From: Bacteroides clarus YIT 12056
GTDB taxonomy: Bacteria > Bacteroidota > Bacteroidia > Bacteroidales > Bacteroidaceae
Assembly (NCBI RefSeq): GCF_900129655.1
Contig: NZ_FQWK01000005.1
Location: forward strand, 372,001-436,000
Direction of reading: 5' to 3'
DNA: 64,000 bases
Shown: piece by piece, positions 7,348 through 15,800 of the stretch
Layout of the letters: the number at the start of each line of letters is the position of its first letter
How positions within the stretch are numbered: position 1 is the first letter of the stretch
The notes under the pieces: model-generated
Told to the model about the DNA's origin: nothing
Database searches by the model: none
What the model saw: only the letters and a program-made list of their open reading frames with translations
Made by a program: the position numbers and the translations under genes

Positions 7348-8409
7348 ATGAATCTACTCGTCATCAACCCCGGCTCCACTTCGACAAAGATTGCCGTATA
7401 CGAGAACGACGTGCCCCGCCTGGTGCGTAACATCCGTCATACGGTAGACGAATTGTCCTCGTTCTCCCATATCATCGACCAGTTTGAATTCCGCAAGAAT
7501 TTGGTACTGAAAGAGTTGGAAGCCAATAATATCCCTTTTGAGTTTGACGCCATAGTGGGGCGCGGCGGACTGCTGAAACCCATACCGGGCGGCGTATACG
7601 AGGTGAATGATGCCATGCTGGACGATATTCTTCATGCCATGCGCACCCACGCCTGCAACTTGGGATGCCTCATAGCTTCCGAGCTTGCCGCGCTACTCCC
7701 CGGCTGCCGTGCCTTCATTGCCGACCCCGGCGTTGTGGACGAGCTGGACGAGATAGCCCGCATCACAGGTTCTCCCCTTATGCCCCGCATCACCATCTGG
7801 CATGCGCTGAACCAGCGTGCCATTGCCCGCCGCTATGCCGCCGAGCATGATACGCGCTACGAAGAACTCGACCTGATTGTCTGCCATTTGGGCGGCGGCA
7901 TATCCGTTGGCGTTCATCATCATGGCAAGGCTGTCGACGTAAACAACGCGCTCGACGGTGAAGGCCCGTTCTCGCCGGAACGTGCCGGTACGCTCCCTGC
8001 CGGGCAGTTGATAGACCTCTGCTGTTCCGGCCGCTACACAAAAGACGAACTCAAAAAGCGCATCTCCGGCCGTGCCGGACTGACAGCCCATCTGGGCACG
8101 ACCGATGTTCCCGCCATTGTCCGCCGGATAGAGGAAGGGGACAAACATGCCGAATCGGTGCTGGATGCCATGATTTACCAGATAGCCAAAAGCATCGGTG
8201 CGGCTTCCGTTGTGCTGTACGGCCGGATAGATGCCATTCTGCTGACAGGCGGCATGGCACATTCCGATTATATCATTTCCCGTCTGAAAGAGCGCATCTC
8301 GTTCCTTGCTCCGGTGCACGTCTATCCGGGTGAGGATGAAATGGAAGCATTGGCGCTGAACGCGCTTGGAGCATTGAGGGGAGAGCTTCCGGTACAGGAA
8401 TATAAGTAA
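7348..8409 (+). CDS. buk: Butyrate kinase
   Basis: A 353-residue ASKHA-fold acyl kinase that makes ATP from butyryl (or branched acyl) phosphate. The phosphate-binding motif NPGSTSTK is at residues 6-13. Other family landmarks are GRGGLLKPIPGG, CHLGGGISVG with the conserved His-Gly-rich loop, and the adenosine-binding ILLTGGMA. Length is as expected. It is co-transcribed with ptb. The 3' flank contains no obvious forward-strand terminator but holds the 11-bp-phased hexamer array. Confidence 0.95.
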   Translation: MNLLVINPGSTSTKIAVYENDVPRLVRNIRHTVDELSSFSHIIDQFEFRKNLVLKELEANNIPFEFDAIVGRGGLLKPIPGGVYEVNDAMLDDILHAMRTHACNLGCLIASELAALLPGCRAFIADPGVVDELDEIARITGSPLMPRITIWHALNQRAIARRYAAEHDTRYEELDLIVCHLGGGISVGVHHHGKAVDVNNALDGEGPFSPERAGTLPAGQLIDLCCSGRYTKDELKKRISGRAGLTAHLGTTDVPAIVRRIEEGDKHAESVLDAMIYQIAKSIGAASVVLYGRIDAILLTGGMAHSDYIISRLKERISFLAPVHVYPGEDEMEALALNALGALRGELPVQEYK

Positions 8410-8442
8410 TCTCTCATAGCGCTTACAATCAATAAGATACGT

Positions 8443-8558
8443 GTACCAGGTTTGTACCATCTCTTGGTACGTCTTGTACCAAGCCGTGGTACTTGCCGTA
8501 CCAACCTTAGGTACACGTCGTACCATTGGTTGGTATGAGAGATACCAACCGTGGGTAC
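8443..8558. repeat. Eleven GTACCA/TGGTAC hexamers at exact 11-bp phase
   Basis: Hexamers start at 8443, 8454, 8465, 8476, 8487, 8498, 8509, 8520, 8531, 8542 and 8553: eleven units, no slip in phase. Orientation runs F F R F R F R F R F R (F = GTACCA, R = TGGTAC); three of the last units differ by one base and one (the tenth, ATACCA) also by one. The 5-nt spacers are all different. Adjacent F-N5-R units form five dyads with a 22-bp period; the best inverted pair is 9 bp (8528-8536 with 8542-8550). The array lies between the end of buk and the terminator of the susCD operon, and no ORF explains it. One hexamer per helical turn puts all on one face of the DNA. Confidence 0.9.
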
Positions 8559-8650
8559 ATCCCGAAACCCGCGGGCTTATCCGCGTCATCCCCCGTACTT
8601 GGGCAAAGAAGCTTCCTGCTTTCTGCCCGCCGCTTTCTGCCTACCCTATA

Positions 8651-8685
8651 AAAAGAAGGAGCAAAGCCCCCCGACTCTGCTCCTT
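8651..8685 (-). terminator. Rho-independent terminator of the sigma-FecR-susC-susD operon
   Basis: Arms AAGGAGCA (8656-8663) and TGCTCCTT (8678-8685) enclose a 14-nt loop. On the reverse strand the stem is followed by CTTTTTATA, a T-run, so it ends transcription coming from susD, whose stop is about 70 bp away. Confidence 0.75.
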
Positions 8686-8752
8686 ACAACCTTTTTCCCG
8701 TAATAACTAATACGGAAAACACCACTGATTAAAAAATATATCTTTGTATCAT

Positions 8753-10378
8753 TTAAAAGTTATTCCGTCCGGTATCCCACCAAAGACGTGTGCCGCCATT
8801 GTCTGCACCGCCCAGCTTGCCTACTAAAGCGTCATACAACGCTTTGTTGTCCGTTTTGTAGTCTTGGTTGAAGAATACGCGGCGAATCATATCGTCGGTG
8901 CTGATGGTGTTGCCGCTGTTGTTCACTGCGACCTTGATGAGCTGGGGATAGCCGGTACGGCGTTGTTCCGCCCATGCTTCGCAACCTTCCGGATAGAGAG
9001 CCAGCCACTTTTGGGTGATGATTCTCTCCAGTTTTTGTTCCGGTGTGGCGCTTTCATCCCATTTCGGAGTAATGCTTGTCGGTGCGTCCGCATCGAATTT
9101 CTTATCGAATGCGTCTACATAAGCCGCCGGAGTTTCTTCGCTTTCCAGATAGTCGCTTACGCCGTTGGCATCCCATTGCGAGAAGGATACGGTGATACCC
9201 TGCTTGTAGCAGTTCTCCACGTCCTCGGAAGTGTAGCCTCTTAAAGCTGCTTCTGCACGCAGGAACCATACTTCGGCCGCACTCATGACAATGATTTTAC
9301 TGCCGGTGGTAATGGTGGTTTGAGAGTGTGTGGAGTAGCGGTTGTCGGCTACGCCTGTTCCCTGGCGGACACCTTTATAGTCGCCTTCGATGCTGCCGAG
9401 CTGTTTCACGCCGGCCACTTCCTTGATAATGTTGCCGTCTTTGTCTCTGCCGTCTTGCGCGGGATTGAAGTATGATTTGAGACGAGGGTCGTTATAACCT
9501 TTTAAGAAAGACTCCAGGTTTGCGTTCATGTATACCTCGCTCCAGCCGGCAACACCACCCAGCGGGTTACGGATGCCGTATTCGCCTACCGTTTCGTTGG
9601 CGGTTTCCAGTACGCCGCCGTTGGCTGCATCCAAAGCTGCCTTGGCTTGTTCCTCGGCCAGTTCGGGAGCTGCGTTAGACACGCGCATGGCCAGACGTAA
9701 GCGGAGGGAGTTGGCGAATTTCAGCCATTGCGCGGGAGTGCGTTTGCCTTCCGGCATCATGAAGTCGGCGCTTTCAAAGGATATGCCGCCTTTGTAATCT
9801 TTCAGTATATTCACGGCTGTGCCCAAATCCTCAAAGAAACGTTTGTAGACTTCTTCCTGCGACTGCGGCTTCTGGTCGGCTGTTCCGAACCCGTCGTAAA
9901 GGATGGGGCCATAATAGTCGCTTACGCGATGAAGGGTGGCTACTTTCAGAATCTTGGTAATGGCATGGTAAAGAGGCCATTCCTTTTCTGTATTCAATGC
10001 TTCCGCGTCGGCGATGGAAGGCATGACATATCCGTAAGTATACACCCACATGGCGCTGGTCCAGCCGTTGTTCAGATTGTAGGTGGAGTTGTTGGCGTTG
10101 AACGAGCCCGTCATGTCGTGGAAATATCCGCAGAACATATCGGCCACCAGGTTCTGTACGATTTGGTATTGCCAGTCGGTGCCGTCCACACCCGTTTGAT
10201 AGATGATGCCTTTCTGAATGGTGGAGAAAGGTACGAGGTTGGTCTGGTTATCGTATTTCTGCAATTCGTCTGTATAGGCTCCTTCGGTGCTGTTGAAATC
10301 GGCAAAGTTATCGGTACAAGATGAAAAACTCAGGAGTCCGCCGAGGAGTAGTGCGGTTGTATATTTTATCTTATTCAT
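8753..10378 (-). CDS. SusD/RagB-family outer-membrane lipoprotein (SusD-like_2)
   Basis: A 541-residue lipoprotein with lipobox LSFSSC (Cys21), placed on the outer leaflet where SusD proteins form the lid of a SusC transporter and bind the nutrient. The mature N-terminus CTDNFADFN and the C-terminal block with WLALYPEGCEAWAEQRRTGYP are typical of the SusD-like_2 branch. ATG 10378 is chosen over the 30-codon longer frame because only it starts with a signal peptide. It follows susC by 13 bp. The nutrient is unknown: no glycoside hydrolase, peptidase or sulfatase is encoded next to it. Confidence 0.93.
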   Translation of the reverse strand: MNKIKYTTALLLGGLLSFSSCTDNFADFNSTEGAYTDELQKYDNQTNLVPFSTIQKGIIYQTGVDGTDWQYQIVQNLVADMFCGYFHDMTGSFNANNSTYNLNNGWTSAMWVYTYGYVMPSIADAEALNTEKEWPLYHAITKILKVATLHRVSDYYGPILYDGFGTADQKPQSQEEVYKRFFEDLGTAVNILKDYKGGISFESADFMMPEGKRTPAQWLKFANSLRLRLAMRVSNAAPELAEEQAKAALDAANGGVLETANETVGEYGIRNPLGGVAGWSEVYMNANLESFLKGYNDPRLKSYFNPAQDGRDKDGNIIKEVAGVKQLGSIEGDYKGVRQGTGVADNRYSTHSQTTITTGSKIIVMSAAEVWFLRAEAALRGYTSEDVENCYKQGITVSFSQWDANGVSDYLESEETPAAYVDAFDKKFDADAPTSITPKWDESATPEQKLERIITQKWLALYPEGCEAWAEQRRTGYPQLIKVAVNNSGNTISTDDMIRRVFFNQDYKTDNKALYDALVGKLGGADNGGTRLWWDTGRNNF

Positions 10379-10391
10379 ATTGTTCGGGTAT

Positions 10392-13300
10392 TTAGAAGGT
10401 AAATTTAATGTTGAATCCAATGTTTCTCGTTGAAGGCATGCCGAAGGTGTCCAAGCCTTGGTTATCATTGCCTACCGACATTGTCGCATCCGGATCGAAC
10501 GGGGCGTCTTTGTAGATGAAGAACAGGTTGCGGGCTACCAGTGAGAGGTCTACACCCTTGATGAAGCCTGTCCTTTCGAGTATCTGTTGCGGGAAGGAAT
10601 AGCCTAATGAGATTTCGCGCAAACGAATGTTCGTTCCGTCGTAGCGGTAGAATTCCGTGGTACCGTTACCGCGGTCGCCTACCATTTGATAGAATTTCTG
10701 CACGTTGTCAATCTTTTGTCCTTCGAGCATATAGTAACCTGCGTTGCGGGCATCGCCGGTAGCTTTGCTTACACCTGCATAGTCCAGTCCGGCTTGTGTC
10801 AGCGAGATAACGTCACCGCCTACGCGTGCGTCAATCAGGAAGTAGAGGGAGAAGCCTTTGTAGGTTACGGTGTTGCTCCAGCCCAGTGTCCAGTCGGGAT
10901 TGAAGTTACCGATTTTGGCGGCTTTGTCGGTAGTTACCTGGGGCAAGCCGGCTTTTGCGTTGGGGTTGCCGTCTTTGTCCGTTGCAGGTTCCAGCAGGAT
11001 TTTGCCGTTTGCGTCGCGTACGAATACGTTGCCGTAGATGTCGCCCAGCGAACCGCCTTCTACAACCATCATCTTATAAGGCATGCTTACATTGCCCGAA
11101 GCGTATTGGAAGTTGGGAGTGCCGCCCAAGGAAACAATCTCGTTCTTGTTGGTAGCGAAGTTGAACTGGGTTTTCCAACGGAAATTATCGTTCATCAACG
11201 GAGTGGCTCCCAACGTGATTTCAACGCCCGTATTACGTATCTTACCTGCGTTAATCCAACGGTAAGGGCGCTTTTCGGCGGTAGTGTTTACGCGAATCAA
11301 CTGGTTCTTGGTGTCGGTACGGTAGAACGTGAAGTCGAAATCCAGACGGCTGTTGAAGAACTTCCATTCGGTACCTACTTCGATGGAATTGCTGATTTCC
11401 GGTTTCAGGTCTTCTGCAAAGTAATAGTCGATGGGTTTCACTACGCCACCTGCCGTGATAGTCTGTGCGGGGCTGGTGATGCCGATGGGAAGGTCGTTAC
11501 CTACCTGCGCCCATGAAGCGCGTACCTTGCCGAAGCTGATCCATTCCGGCAGGTCGAGCGTCTTGTTGAGAATCCATGAAAGACCTACCGAGGGATAGAA
11601 GAAACCGGAGTTTTCGCTCTTGGTGTTGGCAAGTGTGGAAGACCAGTCGTTACGTGCGGTAACATCCAGATAAACGCTTTCTTTCCAGCCGATTTGCGCG
11701 GTGGCGAATATGGATTGGATGGTACGTCTTTGGTCGGCGGTCTCGTCAATGAATGAAGTGCCCGCACCGCTGAGGTTCATGTTGGGAACCGTAAAGACAT
11801 TGGCTTTGTACAATCCCGATTTACCGGAGTCGAGGCTCAAGGAGTTGACCTTGGTAGTGTTGATGCTGCTGCCTACGGCCGCGTTCAATGCCCAATCGTT
11901 CCATGTTTTGTTGAACATAGCCATGAAGTCGCCGTAAATCATGAAGTCCTGACGGTTCATTTTGATGTAACGGCCGTTTTGGTGCGCTACGTCGGCTGCC
12001 GTACCGGCATACATCTTCTGGTCGTAATTGTCGTTGATATAGTCTACGTTACCGCGTGCCTGGACGCTGAACCAGTCGGTTATTTTCAGGTTGGCGCTTA
12101 AAGAAGCCAATGTACGGAAACGCTTGTCGGTGCTGGTTACTCTGTTTGTCAGCCAGTAGGGGTTCTGGGTGAAGCCGCTGATGTCTGTGTACCAGTTTTG
12201 CAAAGGCATGGCCCGGTTTTCATCGTACTTTTCAAAACCGTTGTCGTTGCGATAAACTCCGAGGTCTTCGCCGCGCGGGAAAGTGTACAGACCTACCAAC
12301 GGGTTCATGTAATATCCGCCGGAAGTGGGGCGGTTCTTGATTTTCTGGGTCATCAGGTTGACGTTGGCATCCAATGTCAGGCGGTCGTTGAATAAGGAGG
12401 CTGTTTCCCGGAACGTGATATTATGTTTTTGCAGTTTGTTTACGTCGACGATACCTTTTGCGGTGGTATTGGCGTAAGAGAAGTAGGTCTGCATTTTTTC
12501 CTTACCTGTCATGACAGACAGCGAGTTGGTGGCGGTAACTCCGTTACTGAAATAGTCGCCAACGTTGTCGTAAGCCTTTATGGGTTTTGAGTTTGCATTT
12601 TCCGGAACCGTGCCCCAGCTTGTGGCGCCGCTTGCGCCGTATCTGTCTTGGAATTCGGGTAGGCAAATGGCATGGTCTACGGTCAGGTTGGAGTTGAATA
12701 CGATGCGTTGCATACCGGCTTTCCCTTTCTTGGTGGTAATCAGGATTACGCCGTTGGCGGCCTGAGAGCCGTAGAGAGCTGCTGCGGAAGCGCCTTTCAG
12801 AATACTCATGCTTTCAATGTCGTCCGGATTCAAGTTGGAGATGCCGTCGCCGGAGTCGCGGTTACCGGCATCGTTGTTGCCGCCCATGGCGGAGAATGCC
12901 TGTTCGGCCACGTTGTTCAGCATAGGTACGCCGTCGATGACGTATAGCGGTTGGTTGTTGCCGTCGGCATTGGCGGAACGGATACCGCGGATGGAAACTT
13001 TGGCGGAACCGCCCAAACCGGAGGAGTTGCGGGTGATGGATACGCCTGCTGTTTTGCCGGCAAGGGCGTTAATCATATTGGGGTCTTTGGCGCGCGTCAG
13101 TTCGTCGCCGCCTACCTGTTGGGTGGAGTAGGTAAGAGAGGCTTCTTTTTTCTTGATGCCCATGGCTGTTACGACAACGGTTTCCAGAGCCAGAGCTTCT
13201 TCTTTCATTTGGATTTTCAGCGATGTACGGCCGTTAAGCGCAACGTTTATAGGCTCATAGCCGATATAGGAAATGACCAAAGTGGCATTGGCAGGTGCGT

Positions 13301-13829
13301 TGAGGGTGAATTCACCGTCCAGATTGGTAATGATGCCGTTGGTCGTTCCCTTCTCCAATACGTTGGCACCGATAATAGGTTCGCCTTTGGAGTCGGTGAC
13401 AACACCTTTTACGGTGACTCTTTCTTGTTGTACACCGGCAACGCTTTCAATATTTTCGCCTTTCTTGGTCAGAACGATGTTCTTGCCTTCCATTACATAT
13501 CTGATGTTGGTTCCGGCAAAAACTTCGTCCAACAGTTCGGCTACCGATTTGTTTTCAGCTTCCACGTTAACAGTGCGGCGTACATCTACGCTTTTCTTGT
13601 TATACACAAACAAATACTCTGTTTGAGATTCGATTTTGGAAAGCACCTGACCCACTCTCAGTTGGGAATTGGGGATACTGACTTTGGCATTCTGAGAGTA
13701 ACTATTCCCGCAGTATGCTTGGAATGTTACAAACAGGAGAAGGAATAGTGTGATCTTCATAGTACGCAATAATTGCTTAATTTCGAAACTTTTTGGACAA
13801 AAAAGCCCATTCAAAGAAATTTTTCTCAT
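10392..13829 (-). CDS. SusC/RagA-family TonB-dependent transporter with STN signalling domain
   Basis: An 1145-residue outer-membrane protein. Order of domains: signal peptide (hydrophobic stretch near 24-42), an STN domain (about 45-110, LSKIESQTEYLFVYNKKSVD), a carboxypeptidase-D-like beta domain (about 120-205), the plug (LETVVVTAMGIKKKE, then DPNMINALAGKTAGVSI and LYVIDGVPM) and a 22-strand barrel ending in FNIKFTF with a C-terminal aromatic. The STN domain is the part that contacts a FecR-type anti-sigma factor, and fecR and an ECF sigma gene lie directly upstream, so this transporter should report its own substrate. An internal ATG at 13760 would also leave a signal peptide. Confidence 0.95.
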   Translation of the reverse strand: MRKISLNGLFCPKSFEIKQLLRTMKITLFLLLFVTFQAYCGNSYSQNAKVSIPNSQLRVGQVLSKIESQTEYLFVYNKKSVDVRRTVNVEAENKSVAELLDEVFAGTNIRYVMEGKNIVLTKKGENIESVAGVQQERVTVKGVVTDSKGEPIIGANVLEKGTTNGIITNLDGEFTLNAPANATLVISYIGYEPINVALNGRTSLKIQMKEEALALETVVVTAMGIKKKEASLTYSTQQVGGDELTRAKDPNMINALAGKTAGVSITRNSSGLGGSAKVSIRGIRSANADGNNQPLYVIDGVPMLNNVAEQAFSAMGGNNDAGNRDSGDGISNLNPDDIESMSILKGASAAALYGSQAANGVILITTKKGKAGMQRIVFNSNLTVDHAICLPEFQDRYGASGATSWGTVPENANSKPIKAYDNVGDYFSNGVTATNSLSVMTGKEKMQTYFSYANTTAKGIVDVNKLQKHNITFRETASLFNDRLTLDANVNLMTQKIKNRPTSGGYYMNPLVGLYTFPRGEDLGVYRNDNGFEKYDENRAMPLQNWYTDISGFTQNPYWLTNRVTSTDKRFRTLASLSANLKITDWFSVQARGNVDYINDNYDQKMYAGTAADVAHQNGRYIKMNRQDFMIYGDFMAMFNKTWNDWALNAAVGSSINTTKVNSLSLDSGKSGLYKANVFTVPNMNLSGAGTSFIDETADQRRTIQSIFATAQIGWKESVYLDVTARNDWSSTLANTKSENSGFFYPSVGLSWILNKTLDLPEWISFGKVRASWAQVGNDLPIGITSPAQTITAGGVVKPIDYYFAEDLKPEISNSIEVGTEWKFFNSRLDFDFTFYRTDTKNQLIRVNTTAEKRPYRWINAGKIRNTGVEITLGATPLMNDNFRWKTQFNFATNKNEIVSLGGTPNFQYASGNVSMPYKMMVVEGGSLGDIYGNVFVRDANGKILLEPATDKDGNPNAKAGLPQVTTDKAAKIGNFNPDWTLGWSNTVTYKGFSLYFLIDARVGGDVISLTQAGLDYAGVSKATGDARNAGYYMLEGQKIDNVQKFYQMVGDRGNGTTEFYRYDGTNIRLREISLGYSFPQQILERTGFIKGVDLSLVARNLFFIYKDAPFDPDATMSVGNDNQGLDTFGMPSTRNIGFNIKFTF

Positions 13830-13836
13830 ATCTTTG
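13829..13836 (+). promoter_or_regulatory. -7 element antisense to the susC leader
   Basis: TATCTTTG is a full match to TAnnTTTG on the forward strand, opposite the susC start. No forward gene follows, only a strong terminator 50 bp further on. A clear -33 TTTG is not visible at 19-21 bp, which weakens the call. Confidence 0.5.
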
Positions 13837-13842
13837 TCACTG

Positions 13843-13923
13843 TGTTAAGTTAATAAATTGATTAAGGTCGATTTTTGACTGTTTCGGATCGGAAAGTATG
13901 GGGGTACTTTCCGATCTTTTTTT
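13843..13923 (+). ncRNA. Candidate cis-antisense sRNA to the susC leader
   Basis: A forward transcript starting about 7 bp after TATCTTTG (13829-13836) and ending at the terminator 13887-13923 would be about 80 nt and fully complementary to the 5' untranslated region of susC. Antisense sRNAs in exactly this place (DonS and relatives) are known in ECF/anti-sigma-controlled SusCD loci of Bacteroides and repress the operon. The location and the terminator are seen in the sequence; expression and function are inferred by analogy. Confidence 0.55.
13887..13923 (+). terminator. Strong intrinsic terminator opposite the fecR-susC gap
   Basis: A perfect 12-bp stem (GATCGGAAAGTA at 13887-13898, TACTTTCCGATC at 13905-13916), a 6-nt loop, and seven T residues at 13917-13923. 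The T-run is only on the forward strand, so it serves an antisense transcript and not the susC operon. Read from the other side it would be a leader hairpin in susC mRNA. Confidence 0.8.
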
Positions 13924-14018
13924 ATCAAAAAAGGGGGAAGTGAATTTTCAGACTGTTTCTGCTATGGTTTCATACTATTTGGTTTTAAGGGGTTAGTACT
14001 AAATTTAAAGGTTCTTAT

Positions 14019-14954
14019 TTATTCATATATGATTATCGAGTCTTTCGCTTCATTGATGCTGAACTTGAACGGATGTTCTTTGGAGATGGTTCGCAAGATG
14101 TGTTCGATGCCGTCCTGCTCCCTGAATTTGCCGGTCAGCCCTTCGTGGGTCAGTAGTCTGGGGCTGGTAACGCTTATCTTTACATTGTAGTATTTCTCGA
14201 GTTTATCTAAAATGCCGCTGAACGGGACGTCGTCGAAACAATACAATCCTTCTTTCCAGCGGAGATACTCGTATGAGGGGAGAATCGTTTTCTTGCAGCG
14301 TCCGTCATAGTTGGCGAAGAACTCGTCTTTGTGCAGGCGGGTGATTACCTGGTCATTGCAGCTTGGATAAATATCTACGATACCCTCTACCAGTGTTGTC
14401 TCGAACTCTTTGCTGCCTTTGTATGCGCAGACGTTGAAGCAGGTGCCGACTACTCTTACCTTATTCATCTCCGTATGTACGTAGAATGGTAATTTCTTGT
14501 TTTTGGTAACCTCGAAATAGGCTTCGCCGTCCAGTTCTACGTTGCGTTCTTTGCGGCCGAAGTTGGAGGCGTAGGTAAGTGTTGATTGGGCGTTCAACCA
14601 TACGCGTGTGCCGTCGGCAAGCGTGATTTGGGCGCGTTGTCCGGCAGGAACGGTAATGGTTTGAGGTTGTGCATTCTTATTATATATATAATCTGTGGTC
14701 ATATAGTAACCGGATACGGCAATGACGATAGCTGCCGCGATACGTGCCGTCCAGCGGAGCATCGGCATGAGGCGCATCGGTTTTTTCTTGCTGTCTTGCT
14801 TTGTGGAGAATAGGGATACGTCGAACAGCATACGTTCTTTCAGGTAGGCCTCCCGGTTTTCTTCGGAGGCTTCAACCCAATCCAGAATCTGCTTTTCCTC
14901 TTCAATGGAGGCTGTTCCTTTAAAATATTTATATAGTAATTCCTGATTCATCAT
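14019..14954 (-). CDS. FecR-family anti-sigma factor
   Basis: A 311-residue single-pass inner-membrane protein. Cytoplasmic N-terminal part (1-66) with YFKGTASIEEEKQILDW, which holds the cognate sigma factor; membrane helix at about 68-86; periplasmic FecR domain with GQRAQITLADGTRVWLNAQS and the usual DGEAYFEV; and a C-terminal secretin/STN-like part with FDDVPFSGILDKLEKYYNV that should meet the STN domain of the SusC protein. It lies between the ECF sigma gene and susC on the same strand. A second Met at codon 2 is an equally good start. Confidence 0.93.
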   Translation of the reverse strand: MMNQELLYKYFKGTASIEEEKQILDWVEASEENREAYLKERMLFDVSLFSTKQDSKKKPMRLMPMLRWTARIAAAIVIAVSGYYMTTDYIYNKNAQPQTITVPAGQRAQITLADGTRVWLNAQSTLTYASNFGRKERNVELDGEAYFEVTKNKKLPFYVHTEMNKVRVVGTCFNVCAYKGSKEFETTLVEGIVDIYPSCNDQVITRLHKDEFFANYDGRCKKTILPSYEYLRWKEGLYCFDDVPFSGILDKLEKYYNVKISVTSPRLLTHEGLTGKFREQDGIEHILRTISKEHPFKFSINEAKDSIIIYE

Positions 14955-15070
14955 AAAAAGTCGCTTGGTTAAAAGGAGAGCTTTCAGGGCCCTTCTGTAT
15001 ATATAACCGATGAGATGTGGACAACCCTATCGAAATATGGGACTTTTTTGAATAAAAGTGATTTTAATGT

Positions 15071-15631
15071 TTAGAGGAGTATGGAAGCCAGGTAATCTTT
15101 CAGCTCTAATCGCAGTATGCGTAGGGCTTTGGTGATATGCGCCTCTACGGTTTTCAGCGAGATGTTCAACTGCTCTGCGATTTGCTTGTTGGGGAGATTC
15201 TGGTAACGGCTTAGCATGAAAATGGTACGGCTTTGCTGAGGCATCTGCTCTAATGCCTTATGGACGATGTGCTGTATTTCGGTGTTGAATATCTGTTCGG
15301 GTTCGCAGGCTTTCAGGGTCGATATACGTAAATCCAACTCCCGCCGGCTGTGGCTGTCGATGTCTTCTTCCGCCCGCAGCCGTATCTGTTTGTGTTCTAA
15401 AAGATTGAGGGATTTATTCTTGATAATGGTCAGTAACAAGGCGTGTAGGTTACTGCCTTCTTCCCAGCGGTCGCGGTTCTCCCATAAAGCAATCATGGAT
15501 TCCATTAACACATCTTCGGCTTCCGCTTTATCTCTGAGATAGGAGTAAGCAAAAGTCAGGAACTTTTCTTGGTTCTCTTGGAAAAAACGCGAGAAAAGGT
15601 CCATTGCATGTAATCTGGTAAGATCGGACAT
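15071..15631 (-). CDS. ECF RNA polymerase sigma factor (Bacteroides expansion family 1 type)
   Basis: A 186-residue sigma factor. Region 2 is seen in FAYSYLRDKAEAEDVLMES (about 22-40) and region 4 HTH in LPNKQIAEQLNISLKTVEA (about 140-158). It is predicted to be held inactive by the FecR protein encoded downstream and, when released by SusC signalling, to transcribe susC-susD. ATG 15631 (MSDLTRLHAM) is chosen because the 24 residues before it are not part of the family and the gene has a promoter at 15673-15704. Confidence 0.92.
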   Translation of the reverse strand: MSDLTRLHAMDLFSRFFQENQEKFLTFAYSYLRDKAEAEDVLMESMIALWENRDRWEEGSNLHALLLTIIKNKSLNLLEHKQIRLRAEEDIDSHSRRELDLRISTLKACEPEQIFNTEIQHIVHKALEQMPQQSRTIFMLSRYQNLPNKQIAEQLNISLKTVEAHITKALRILRLELKDYLASILL

Positions 15632-15672
15632 TCGGTTTGGGGTTTTTTCGTACGATTTAAGGTTTCGTATGA

Positions 15673-15704
15673 CAAAACAACGCAATCTTTTCGTAATATG
15701 CAAA
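15673..15704 (-). promoter_or_regulatory. Housekeeping promoter of the ECF sigma operon
   Basis: On the reverse strand TTTG (15704-15701) is followed after 20 bp by TTGTTTTG (15680-15673, one mismatch to TAnnTTTG). The predicted start is about 35 bp before ATG 15631. So basal sigma/anti-sigma production would come from the primary sigma factor. Confidence 0.5.
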
Positions 15705-15744
15705 CAATGTTTGTTGTTTTTTTGACTTCCGTTGTGTGAGGGGA

Positions 15745-15778
15745 TAAAAAGAAAGCCCGACAGCAGGCTGTCGGGCTT
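15745..15778 (-). terminator. Rho-independent terminator of pnp
   Basis: An 11-bp perfect stem (AAGCCCGACAG / CTGTCGGGCTT) with a 4-nt loop, followed on the reverse strand by TCTTTTTATC. It begins 23 bp after the pnp stop codon and separates pnp from the ECF sigma promoter. Confidence 0.88.
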
Positions 15779-15800
15779 ATATATCCTTATTATATAAGGA

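Noticed and set aside
8443..8558. CRISPR array
   Set aside because: Units are 11 bp with a 6-bp core; CRISPR repeats and spacers are each over 20 bp, and no cas gene is in the window.
8443..8558. Intrinsic terminator of buk
   Set aside because: Individual stems are short, are not followed by T-runs, and the strict phasing of eleven units is not explained by termination.
10686..11516. Forward-strand 276-codon frame inside susC
   Set aside because: Antisense to a clear TonB-dependent barrel, low-complexity residue mix, and no domain. A shadow frame.
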